This document shows positions 1 through 9,851 of a DNA stretch of 64,000 nucleotides, piece after piece (within the stretch, counting starts at the first letter, position 1; the number at the start of each line of letters is the position of its first letter). The position numbers and the translations under genes are program-made. Source of the stretch: Deltaproteobacteria bacterium (GTDB taxonomy: Bacteria > Desulfobacterota > Binatia > UBA1149 > SPBQ01); NCBI GenBank assembly GCA_029262375.1, contig JAJCZM010000038.1, forward strand, positions 62,001-126,000, read 5' to 3'. The notes below the pieces were generated by a model. It searched no databases, was not told where the DNA came from, and was given only the letters and a program-made list of their open reading frames with translations.

Positions 1-1344
1 CAGCGTGAGCACGTCGTTCGGGTCTCCCGGAACCGGGTCGAGGTACGTCGTAGTACGAAAGAACTGCGATTCGACCTCTTTCATCGCATCGAACATCTGT
101 CGCGCCGTCGCGTAGTCAACAGCGGTGCGCAGGATCAATCGACCATCGTCAAACGCGTACTCGTTCGGCAGCGCCGCAGCGCTGACGTCCGCACGGATCT
201 GCTCGAGATCAAGCAATTCGCCACCACTGAGGGTCGCCGCAAAAAACGTATCGAGCGCGATGACGGTACGCAGCCAAAGTCCAGACATTTCGTCGAACAG
301 ATCGAACGCCGACGTGAGCGCCTGCCGGCCGTAGGCCGCGGTACTGGCGTCGAGATAGGAGAAGTGCCCCAGAACCCACAGCGCGTTGTCGACCAGGAAT
401 TCACTGTCGGACGTAAACGCGTCGTCCAGCGCCAGCGTTGCGACGAGATCGGCAAGCGGCTGTTCTACGATCGTAAACCAAGGGCTCGCTTCGCCAAGTG
501 CGTTCCCAGCATTGGCGATCTGGCGGTACAGAGAGAACAGACAGGAATACACGACTGCTCGCTCATCCTGTAGCGCGGCAAAACTCGGATCGTCAACATA
601 GCGCGCGAGCATCGACGTAACATGCGCGAGTGCGAGGTGCGTCGAGTCGGTTCCATCGAGAGCGTCGATCCATCGCGCACGCAGCGCATTCATCGCAGCG
701 TCCTCGGTCATGAAGTCAGCGTGTCCTGCCACGCCGACCACAGCGTCACGCGCCAGCGTAACGGCCGGTTCGTCGTACTCGAGCGTGCTTTCGTAGAATC
801 GATGGAAGAAGCCGATCTGGATCGCGAACAACAAATTCGTTGCACGAGCGGCCTGGTTCGACAGTTCGACCGTTTCGCTCGCTAGAAGATTCGCGACGGC
901 ACTGATGCCCGTGGCCGAGAGCGCGGCGGCGACGTCGGCGTCGAACTGCCATAGTTCTGCGACGCAATCGGTACTCGAGTCGGCAATAGCCTGCGCGCGC
1001 TGGTCGGCACCGAGCGCCGCAAATTCAGCGGAAGAACAAGGACCGACGCTACTCGCGGCAATCAAGCTAGGCGACTGCCCACGCCCGCCGACAACCGCGT
1101 CGCGACGACGCGGCTGTACTTCGCGCGCAAACGGATCGGGACGCACCTGTAGCCGTTCGGCGCAGGCGGCGTCATCGAGCGCCGTGGCCTGCGGTCCGGC
1201 CGGTGCGTACGCGCCGGTTCGCCCGATCGACAGATCGACACCTGCTTGCGCGACCGATGGTCCGACCGCAGAGGCAAAAACAGAAAGGACCGGCAGAACG
1301 GCAAGGCACAACGACGTGCGCAGTATCGCGATCGCAAAACGCAT
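1..1344 (-). CDS. Peptidase M9 family collagenase, N-terminal part (cut by window edge)
   Basis: The frame is open without a stop from an ATG at 1344 down to base 1 (448 codons), so the C-terminal half lies outside the window. The first 37 or so residues form a signal peptide (hydrophobic LCLAVLPVLSVFASA), so the protein is exported. From about residue 90 the sequence follows the M9 collagenase N-terminal (activator) domain: a CSSAEF start, a short DCVAELW block, a LLFAIQIGFFHRFY helix, a YVDDP segment and later ALPNEYAFDDGRLI and the VESQF region. These are family landmarks as I remember them. The zinc site (HEYTH in the family) would follow beyond the edge and cannot be checked. The likely role is degradation of collagen-like protein for nutrition. 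The large ORFs on the opposite strand here are shadows. Confidence 0.75.
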   Translation of the reverse strand, partial: MRFAIAILRTSLCLAVLPVLSVFASAVGPSVAQAGVDLSIGRTGAYAPAGPQATALDDAACAERLQVRPDPFAREVQPRRRDAVVGGRGQSPSLIAASSVGPCSSAEFAALGADQRAQAIADSSTDCVAELWQFDADVAAALSATGISAVANLLASETVELSNQAARATNLLFAIQIGFFHRFYESTLEYDEPAVTLARDAVVGVAGHADFMTEDAAMNALRARWIDALDGTDSTHLALAHVTSMLARYVDDPSFAALQDERAVVYSCLFSLYRQIANAGNALGEASPWFTIVEQPLADLVATLALDDAFTSDSEFLVDNALWVLGHFSYLDASTAAYGRQALTSAFDLFDEMSGLWLRTVIALDTFFAATLSGGELLDLEQIRADVSAAALPNEYAFDDGRLILRTAVDYATARQMFDAMKEVESQFFRTTTYLDPVPGDPNDVLTL

Positions 1345-1769
1345 GATGGAAGACCGACGCGGCCGACGGTCAACACAATGCTAGCGACGCAGGAGAGTCG
1401 TTCTCTACTTCAATCGACCGCGGTCCACGGCGGCACCGACAGACACCGCGACGTCGATCAAAGAACTTGGCACGCGGTCGGCCATAACCGTCGGCATGCG
1501 CGCCGCCATATGGCGTTCGTTGTCATGCTTGCCGCGACGCCCAGCTCCCCACGCGGCCCGACGTTTGGCTCTCGCTGCGCTGGTGAAACGCGCCGACGGC
1601 CTCTCAAGTAGCAGGGCGACACGCAAGCGCTACGAGATGCCGGACCGCGCGGCCTGATCCATAGCTTCCGGCGCAACAAAACGAGAAAACTTGGCGACGC
1701 GGGCTGCCCTTGAGCGAACGGCGCGAGGGGGTCGAGTGACGCAATTTGCCCAGCTGGCCGGCTGGCCGA
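1345..1769. other. Intergenic stretch without a recognisable gene (425 bp)
   Basis: This lies between the collagenase start and the stop of the fructosamine-kinase gene. It is GC-rich, and its short Arg-rich ORFs on both strands resemble no family. Near the kinase stop (about 1751-1768) there is a GGCC/GCTGG-rich palindromic patch that could form a hairpin, but no T-tract follows on either strand. It must contain the collagenase promoter. I cannot point to convincing -35/-10 boxes. Confidence 0.5.
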
Positions 1770-2633
1770 CTAGCCGACGAAGCGTTCGAGAGTCGCGTTC
1801 GCGCTGCGACCGTAGCTCTCGCCGAAGAGCACGGCATGCACCAAGAGCGGGTAGAGATTGTAGATCGGTACGCGCACTTCGAAGAAATCCGGCTGCAGCG
1901 GCCGGATCTCTTTGTAGCGATCGAAAAACGCGGCACCGAACGTAGAGAAGAGCGTAGAAAAGGCCAGTTCGATCTCGGGATCGGCGTAGTAGATGGCGGG
2001 ATCGACGAACGCGGCAACCTCGTTGCCCGCGACCAGAACGTTTCCACCCCAGACATCCCCGTGAATAAGGCTCGGATACTCCGGCTCCGATAGGAACCGA
2101 TCGATGCGCGTGCACAGCGTTTCAATGCGCGCGAAGCAGCCCGCGGGCAACCTGCCGGCGTCTCGCGCTTGCGCTCCCATGTAGAGAAGTCGTCGCTCGA
2201 CGAAGAAATCGCACCATGAGTTCGTCGCGGCGTTCGGCTGATCGAGGCCGCCGATCACGGTGTCGCGCTCCAGGCCGAACGCGTCGCCGCGAACGCCGTG
2301 TAGATCTGCGAGCAACTCGGCGGCGTGAGCCTGCGCACCGTCGGCAAGACCACCGCCATCGTTCGCGACGCATTCGAGCAATAGAAGATCATCGCTTTCG
2401 TACAGCACACGAGGAACCGGAAGTTGAGACCGCGTATCGAGGTAGGCGAGCATCCAGGCCTCGACTGCAAGGCCGCCGCAAGGATCGTACTTGGCGACGA
2501 GACGTGAGCCGTCATCGAGACTGAGCAGCGATACGTCGGCGATGCAGCCGCCGCCGAGTCCGCGGATACGGTCAACCCGACGACCGGTCGCCGCCGTGAC
2601 GGCGCTGTCGATGCGATCGCGCATGGCGATCAA
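1770..2633 (-). CDS. Fructosamine/ketosamine-3-kinase family protein
   Basis: This is a 287-residue protein of the fructosamine kinase family (APH-like protein-kinase fold), which phosphorylates the O3 of ketosamines on glycated protein so that the adduct falls off. Visible features are the N-terminal GLGGGCIADV glycine-rich turn, VAKYD (nucleotide-binding Lys), the catalytic loop LIHGDVWGGNVLV and the metal-binding FVDPAIYYADPEIELA block. Length is normal for bacterial members. The start ATG overlaps the stop of the upstream phosphatase gene (ATGA), so translation is coupled. A second Met lies three codons downstream. Bacterial members usually prefer ribulosamines or erythrulosamines, and the paired phosphatase fits that. 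The exact substrate is inferred. Confidence 0.9.
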   Translation of the reverse strand: MIAMRDRIDSAVTAATGRRVDRIRGLGGGCIADVSLLSLDDGSRLVAKYDPCGGLAVEAWMLAYLDTRSQLPVPRVLYESDDLLLLECVANDGGGLADGAQAHAAELLADLHGVRGDAFGLERDTVIGGLDQPNAATNSWCDFFVERRLLYMGAQARDAGRLPAGCFARIETLCTRIDRFLSEPEYPSLIHGDVWGGNVLVAGNEVAAFVDPAIYYADPEIELAFSTLFSTFGAAFFDRYKEIRPLQPDFFEVRVPIYNLYPLLVHAVLFGESYGRSANATLERFVG

Positions 2634-3106
2634 TCCAGATGCTGATCGCAGATGAAGTCGAGCAAAGCAGCGGAAGCCTCCTCGACGAGATCGAGTACGT
2701 GATCGAAGCCCGACTCGCCGCCGTAGTAGGGATCCGGCACTTCGTCCTCACCCAAGTGCGGCGCAAACTGCAGCAAGAGCCGCGTACGCTGCTCGAGACC
2801 CGTCGGAGCGATAGAGAGAAGGTCGTCGTAGTTATCGCGATCCATTGCGAGAACGTAGTCGAACCGGCGGAAGTCATCCGGCTTCACCTGGCGCGCGCGA
2901 TGGCTCGTCACGTCTACGCCGCGTCGCGCTGCGGACTCGATCGCACGCGCATCAGCCGGCTTCCCGCTATGAAAATCGTAAGTGCCGGCGGAGTCCACTT
3001 CGATCGAGGAATCCAGACCCTTCGATGCAACCAGATCGCGAAACACAGCCGCTGCCACCGGCGACCGGCAAATGTTCCCCATACAGATGAATAGTACTCG
3101 AACCAC
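2630..3106 (-). CDS. Low-molecular-weight protein-tyrosine-phosphatase family protein
   Basis: This is a small cytoplasmic Cys-dependent phosphatase of about 158 residues. The P-loop CMGNICRS (Cys8 to Arg14, CX5R) sits right at the N-terminus as usual, and the general-acid loop appears as VPDPYYGG near residue 120. I chose the GTG at 3106 because it gives the family's normal N-terminus and has GAGAG about 8 bp upstream. An in-frame ATG at 3157 would add 17 atypical residues. Its last bases overlap the fructosamine-kinase start. In this context the substrate may be a ribulosamine 5-phosphate on protein rather than phosphotyrosine. Confidence 0.88.
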   Translation of the reverse strand: MVRVLFICMGNICRSPVAAAVFRDLVASKGLDSSIEVDSAGTYDFHSGKPADARAIESAARRGVDVTSHRARQVKPDDFRRFDYVLAMDRDNYDDLLSIAPTGLEQRTRLLLQFAPHLGEDEVPDPYYGGESGFDHVLDLVEEASAALLDFICDQHLD

Positions 3107-3264
3107 TACCGTTCTCTCTCTCCCTTCGCCCCCGGCCTCCGGCCTCGCGCCGGACAATGATCGCTAGATGCCGACGCGCTTAGTACTTGAATCACGTAGA
3201 ATAATGACGGGAGCCCGGCGGCAATGAAACCGACCGCGCGAAGCGGCTATCCCGGCACGAACAC

Positions 3265-4212
3265 ATGCAACCGCCGACGGATCAACATCGCGACAAAATT
3301 GCAGCCGCATGGGCGCGCGGTGCTGCCTTTGTACTCTCCGTCATCTTACTGGTCGCGATGGTCGTTCGCGCAACCGTCCGAGACGTCAATTTCGCGACCT
3401 CTTCGGTTTACTACGCGTTTCCGTGGACCGTCATCGCGATACTCGCGCTCTTGGCGTCGGGCCTTTGGGTCCTTGGAAATAGAAAAACCTGGGCGACCGT
3501 CCTGCTGTCGGTCTCCTATCTCTCGATGCTGGGCATCTGGGCGACCACCGTTTACTTCAATCCCTGCGTACGCAGCGACGACGCCACGCGCTTGCTCTTC
3601 TGGAACATAGGACGCGGGCGCGGAACCTGGGAGCTGATCGCCCATGACATCGAGGCGCACGACGCCGACATTGTCGCGCTCACCGAAGCGGGGCGCCCGA
3701 ACGAGGAACTCCGACAATACTGGCGCGACCGCTTCCCTGGCTATCAAATCCAATTCCCGGGCGGGGGCATGATGCTCATGAGCCGCATGGAGTTCACGCC
3801 GGGAACGCTGAGCCCGCTCACGGGAATCAGCAGCCTGTTCGAAACCCAACTCATCGACGAAGACCTCAGACTCTTCCTCGTCGACCTCGACGCAAGCCCC
3901 CGCTTCAACAAGCTCGCGATGATCCGCACGATATTCGCACGCGCCGATATGCATTCCGGCCCCGCGATCGTGCTCGGCGACTTCAACGCGCCGTTGGACG
4001 CGCGCGGCTTCGAAGAGATTCGTGATCGTTACCACCACGCCTTCGAATCGGCCGGAACGGGCCTCACCTCCACGTGGCCGACGCGAGCTCCGCTCGTGGC
4101 CATCGATCACATCTGGCTCTCGCGCGACATCGTCGCCGAATGCACGCAAGTCGTGAAGAGTGAGGCGTCGGATCACCGCGCCGTCATCACCTACATCCGC
4201 CCCGCCACCTAG
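3265..4212 (+). CDS. Membrane-anchored endonuclease/exonuclease/phosphatase (EEP) family protein
   Basis: Three hydrophobic segments at about residues 18-36, 48-68 and 74-92 anchor the protein. A C-terminal EEP (DNase I-like) domain follows. The metal and catalytic landmarks are LFWNIGRG, DIVALTEAG (Glu ligand), VLGDFNAP, IDHIWLS and SDHRAVI (terminal Asp-His). This matches the YafD/YdfJ-like group with an N-terminal membrane region and a catalytic domain probably on the outer face of the inner membrane. The substrate is unknown (nucleic acid, phosphoinositide-like lipid or other phosphodiester). It is 51 bp from the next gene in the same direction. Fold confidence is high; specific function cannot be read. 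Confidence 0.85.
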   Translation: MQPPTDQHRDKIAAAWARGAAFVLSVILLVAMVVRATVRDVNFATSSVYYAFPWTVIAILALLASGLWVLGNRKTWATVLLSVSYLSMLGIWATTVYFNPCVRSDDATRLLFWNIGRGRGTWELIAHDIEAHDADIVALTEAGRPNEELRQYWRDRFPGYQIQFPGGGMMLMSRMEFTPGTLSPLTGISSLFETQLIDEDLRLFLVDLDASPRFNKLAMIRTIFARADMHSGPAIVLGDFNAPLDARGFEEIRDRYHHAFESAGTGLTSTWPTRAPLVAIDHIWLSRDIVAECTQVVKSEASDHRAVITYIRPAT

Positions 4213-4263
4213 CGCGCCGGCGGCGCGCTTGTTTTGTCACAGGCGCTGTAGAACGTTGCCTGG

Positions 4264-4737
4264 ATGGAAGAAATTCTCGAGATCGAAGCCCTCAAACAGC
4301 TCAAGTACAAATACTTCCGATGCCTGGACAGCAAGCTCTGGGACGAATTGGGAGAAGTACTGACCGACGATGCGACCGCCGCGTATGACAGCGGCAAGTA
4401 TTCGTACGACGGCAAGCCGGCGATCCTGGAATTTTTGAGCGGTTCGCTCGGTGATCGCGAGGTCATCAGCATGCATATGGGGCATCACCCCGAAATCACG
4501 CTCACCGGTGCCGACACCGCCGAAGGCGTTTGGTACTTCGAAGACTACGTCATCTTCACAAAGGCCGACCTGCGCTTGCGCGGTGCGGGCTTCTATCGCG
4601 ATCGCTACCGGAAGGTTGACGGTCGCTGGAAGATCGAGCACACGGGCTATGCGCGCACGTACGAAGAGATGCAGACCGCCGACAGCGGTGCGAAATGGTC
4701 GCTGACCCACTACGGCGACCACCTCGATTCCGACTGA
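4264..4737 (+). CDS. SnoaL-like / NTF2-fold protein
   Basis: This 157-residue soluble protein has an NTF2-like fold. The N-terminal helices contain LKYKYFRCLDSKLWDELG, then come TDDATA, a VISMHMGHHPEI strand region and the C-terminal RYRKVDGRWKIEHTGYAR, which is the typical SnoaL_4 ending. Members act as small cyclases, dehydratases or isomerases, or as binding proteins, and are often associated with polyketide, steroid or aromatic metabolism. No neighbour fixes the substrate. It is probably co-transcribed with the EEP gene upstream. Family assignment is fairly safe; activity is unknown. Confidence 0.8.
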   Translation: MEEILEIEALKQLKYKYFRCLDSKLWDELGEVLTDDATAAYDSGKYSYDGKPAILEFLSGSLGDREVISMHMGHHPEITLTGADTAEGVWYFEDYVIFTKADLRLRGAGFYRDRYRKVDGRWKIEHTGYARTYEEMQTADSGAKWSLTHYGDHLDSD

Positions 4738-4747
4738 GCGTCGGACC

Positions 4748-4799
4748 GCCGGCTTCGCTCAGACCGCGCGCAGCCGGCTCACTCTGCGCTCCCAGCGCA
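4748..4799. terminator. Two hairpins after the SnoaL-like gene (possible terminator, no T-tract)
   Basis: GCCGGCT at 4748-4754 pairs with AGCCGGC at 4772-4778, and TGCGCT at 4785-4790 pairs with AGCGCA at 4794-4799 over a CCC loop. They start 10 bp after the stop codon. There is no run of T, so an intrinsic terminator is doubtful. Rho-dependent ending or 3' end protection is possible. Confidence 0.35.
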
Positions 4800-4975
4800 C
4801 GATGCCGCCCCGGCGCACGCCCCCCCATTCGGGGAGACCCCCACGACCAAGTAGAACACGGCGAGCCGGAGCAAATCCGACGCTCAAGGCGATGCTAACG
4901 TTCGAGAAAATACCTGCCGTGGTTCTTGCGAGGCATAACAGATGCCATGCTGGCTGGAACGAGAGGCAACCATCA

Positions 4976-6370
4976 GTGGCGGACATAGTACTAGTCGAAC
5001 ACGAAGCGGTAACGCGACAGAACTTTGCCAAGACGCTCGAGCGCGACGACCACCAGGTCCGCGTGGCCGAGAGCGCGGAAGACGCCCTCGCACTGGTCGC
5101 CCAAGGGCTGCCCGATCTTCTGATCGCCGAGCAGCAACTCCCCGGCATGTCGGGCGACGAACTTCTCGCCACGCTGCGCACCACGTATGCCGCAATGGCC
5201 ACCATCCTCCTCGTAACGCACGACAGGTTTGAACAGACGGTCGGATCACTTCGTAGCAGCGGCGCCGAGTATCTGCGCAGTCCCGCCACGCCCGCAGAAC
5301 TCTTGCTGGCAGCGCAGGACTGCCTGCAACGAGAGGCGCTGCGTCGCCAACTCCACTACTACCGTGATGGCGATCTCAGCAGCAGCGATGCCGCCGGCAT
5401 CGTCGGAAATTCCCCGTCTACACAGCGTCTTCGCTCAGTGATCTCGCGACTCGCAAGCCTTGAGAAGAAAGACGGAGTCGGACCGACGATCCTCCTCACC
5501 GGCGAAACCGGTACGGGAAAAGGCCTGACAGCTCGAGCAATCCACAAGACGTCGGCCCGACGCGATGCGCCGTTCATAGAAGTAAGGTGCACAGCCATGC
5601 CCGACAGCCGTCTCGAAGCGGAGCTCATGGGCTACGAACGCCGCGATAGTCCCGAGGCGCGCAGTGCTAAAGCCGGGCTATTCGAAGCGGCGGAAGGCGG
5701 CACGATCTTCTTCGACGAGATCGGGCGCATGAAGACGATTCTGCAATCGAAGCTGCTCAAAATCATCGACGATCGAAGCGTGCGGCGCCTCGGCAGCACG
5801 CGCGATCGCGCGATCCACACGACCATCATCACGGCGACGCACCTCGATCTGGAACAGATGGTCCGCGACGGCTCGTTTCTTCACGACCTCTATCACCGCA
5901 TCAACGTCGTGAAGATCGAACTCTCCCCACTGCGCAATCGAGATGATGATGTGCTCGCGCTCGCCGACTGCTTCCTGCGCAGTCACAGTGGCGACTATGG
6001 GATGGATCCGCCGAGACTCAGCGACGGCGCGATCAGCGCCCTGCGCAACCACTCATGGCCCGGCAACGTGCGTGAGCTTAGCCACACGATCGAGCGCGCG
6101 CTGGCCGGCAACCCCGGCCCAGTACTGACCGAGCACGACCTTGCGCTCGCATCGCGACGCGACGGCGTCTCGCCGATGACGGGAGCCACCGTCGATGCGA
6201 GTTTGCAGATCGACTTCACCCAAGGCCCGGTTCGCATCGAAGACGTCGAAGTACGGATGATCAAGAACGCGATGGAATTTACCGGCGGCAATCAGGCGAA
6301 ATCGGCACGACTTCTCGGCCTATCGAGAGACGCATTTCGCTACCGGTTGGAGAAGCACGGCTTGCGCTAG
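4976..6370 (+). CDS. NtrC-like AAA+ regulator with degenerate receiver and no GAFTGA loop
   Basis: The order is receiver-like domain (about 1-120), AAA+ domain (about 140-375) and Fis-type helix-turn-helix (GNQAKSARLLGLSRDAFRYRL at the C-terminus). The GTG at 4976 is preceded by GAGAGG 9 bp upstream, which gives 464 residues; an upstream ATG at 4802 would add a Pro/Arg-rich tail unlike the family. In the receiver the phosphorylated Asp is replaced by Glu52 (DLLIAEQQLPG), the acidic pair is Glu8-His9, and the conserved Lys is Ser102 (LRSP). The AAA+ domain keeps Walker A GETGTGKG (176-183), Walker B FFDEIG (Asp247-Glu248) and the LYHRINV arginine-finger region. The sigma-54 contact loop GAFTGA is replaced position for position by RDSPEA (223-228). 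So it probably does not need phosphorylation and may not act on sigma-54. There is no cognate kinase beside it. Confidence 0.88.
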   Translation: MADIVLVEHEAVTRQNFAKTLERDDHQVRVAESAEDALALVAQGLPDLLIAEQQLPGMSGDELLATLRTTYAAMATILLVTHDRFEQTVGSLRSSGAEYLRSPATPAELLLAAQDCLQREALRRQLHYYRDGDLSSSDAAGIVGNSPSTQRLRSVISRLASLEKKDGVGPTILLTGETGTGKGLTARAIHKTSARRDAPFIEVRCTAMPDSRLEAELMGYERRDSPEARSAKAGLFEAAEGGTIFFDEIGRMKTILQSKLLKIIDDRSVRRLGSTRDRAIHTTIITATHLDLEQMVRDGSFLHDLYHRINVVKIELSPLRNRDDDVLALADCFLRSHSGDYGMDPPRLSDGAISALRNHSWPGNVRELSHTIERALAGNPGPVLTEHDLALASRRDGVSPMTGATVDASLQIDFTQGPVRIEDVEVRMIKNAMEFTGGNQAKSARLLGLSRDAFRYRLEKHGLR

Positions 6371-6758
6371 TGAAATCGCGCACTTTCGCGATTCTACCTG
6401 CACGCATGCAGATAACCTGTGCCTTTTCGCGGATCTTCCGCAGGTTCGATGAGGGTTTACCCTTGCAACTATAGGTGCGATCCACGATAAAGATCATGCA
6501 CTTGTTACTGGCATGACAAGTGCGACAGCGTTTACGGGCTTAGCCCCCCTAAGACCGTAAACGGTAGTGGTAGGGAGTTATCCGGGTGTTCCCCCTCCAA
6601 CTGCACTCGGATACTGCGGCCGGCCGCCTTTCTTATGAGGGCGACCGGCCGCCCCCCTTCGATTCCTCCCCGTCAGACGCTACTCTCGATCCAGCGGAAC
6701 CCGGCGTCGGCGTGAGCCGAACGCCTTCCCACCATTTTTCCCCAAAGATCGAGCGAAG
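6371..6758. other. Intergenic stretch (388 bp) with five inverted repeats
   Basis: I see no credible gene. Inverted repeats follow one another: AATCGCG/CGCGATT (6374-6393, directly behind the upstream stop), CTGCA/TGCAG (6398-6411), GCACTTGT/ACAAGTGC (6498-6523), a 14-bp stem with one mismatch, GTTTACGGGCTTAG against CTAAGACCGTAAAC, extended by a further outer C-G pair (6529-6563, loop CCCCC), and a 13-bp GC stem with one mismatch (6616-6628 with 6640-6652). None is followed by a T-run. The stretch holds the leader and promoter of the patatin gene. Its structure could be an RNA leader, a small RNA or stacked operators. Confidence 0.55.
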
Positions 6759-7974
6759 ATGGCGACGAACCAGATGAAACCAGCGTCAGCGATCGTCCTA
6801 TCGGGCGGCGGCGCCCGCGGCGCGTACGAGGCGGGCGTACTTTCCTACCTATTCGAGAAGATCTATCCGCAGCTCGGCCCCGGGTTCGAGTTCGATACCG
6901 CAAGCGGAACGAGCGTCGGCGCGATTCACGCGGCGTATATGGCCGCCACCAGCGACCTCGATCTCGCCGCGCGCGCGCAAGGCATTCTGGCGCCGTGGCA
7001 ACGCATGTCGTTCGACGATGTCCTGCGACTCACGCCGGCAGATCTGATCCGCCTCCCGCTACGCGCACTGGGGCTAGGCAAGGCAACACGCTCGACCGCA
7101 GGCGGCACTGTCCTCGGCGGAATCGTCGACGTCTCGCCGGTCAAGAGCTTGGTTGCCGACGTCGTCCCGTGGCACCGACTCGCCGCGAACCTGAAGCGTG
7201 GTAAGCCGGGCGCCTTGTGTGTCGCGTGCACGGAAGTGAATACCGGCCGTGTCGTCGTCTTCATGGACGGCCCACGCTGTGACACCGCAGCCTGGGACGC
7301 CGACCCGAACACCCACGCGATCAAGACGGCGATCGAGTCGCGACACGTACGCGCATCCGCGGCCATCCCGTTTCTGTTTCCTGCGGTCGGGATCGACGGG
7401 CTGCACTACCTCGACGGAGGACTACGCGCGAATACTCCGCTGTCGCCTGCAGTCAGGTTGCGTTCCGAACGCGTCCTCGCCGTCGCCCTGCGCCATCGTC
7501 CCGGCCTACGCTCCGCATCAGGCCCAATCGATCCGCAGGCCATCACGCAACCGACGTTCCTACTGGGAAAGCTACTCGACATTTTGTTGATGGATCAGCT
7601 CGAGGCGCAGTTGCGACAAGTTGACGTGCTCAACTCGATACTCGAAGAAACGCAGAGATTGTTCGGCGCCGAAGGCCTCGACCGCGTGAACGACGCGGTG
7701 CGTGCGAAACGAGGGGTGGGTTACCGCCCCGTCGAGACGTTGGTGCTGCGTCCGAGTGAAGACATCGGGAAGATCGCAGCCGACTGCTATCGCAAACGAC
7801 GCGACAGCGGCAGCAGCAAGAATTTCCTGACGAACCTACTCACACGAAGCCTAGTTCGCGGCGCTCCCCGCCAGGAGGCCGACTTGCTGTCGTACCTCTA
7901 CTTCGATGGAGAGTTCACGAACGAACTCATCACGCTCGGCCGTGAAGACACGCGCCGACAAGAGGAGAACATCG

Positions 7975-9684
<1,710 letters not shown>

Positions 9685-9772
9685 TGGTTCTCCGGAGGCT
9701 CACGTGCCTCGAGCATGCGAATCCCGACAGTGTATCAGAAGCTGCGTAGACCCGAACCATTCGAACCACCCG

Positions 9773-9796
9773 GCCGGCCTGCGGCAGCGGGCCGGC
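9773..9796. other. GC-rich hairpin in the divergent glnS/SDR spacer
   Basis: The arms GCCGGCCTGC (9773-9782) and GCGGGCCGGC (9787-9796) pair with one G-U over a GGCA loop. The hairpin lies between two divergent starts (glnS at 9684 and the SDR at 9852), so it is not a convergent terminator. It may be an operator or leader structure. No T-tract is present. Confidence 0.35.
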
Positions 9797-9851
9797 TGAC
9801 ATGTCCCCATCGTGCTGTTAACGTGCCCCGAAACATCCAGGAGACCAGACC

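Noticed and set aside
3346..4176. 276-codon minus-strand frame opposite the EEP gene
   Set aside because: Glu/Arg-rich antisense shadow; the plus-strand frame has clear EEP motifs and membrane segments.
4802..4975. N-terminal extension of the NtrC-like protein from an upstream ATG
   Set aside because: The added 58 residues are Pro/Arg-rich and unlike receivers, and a GTG with a good ribosome-binding site stands exactly at the domain start.
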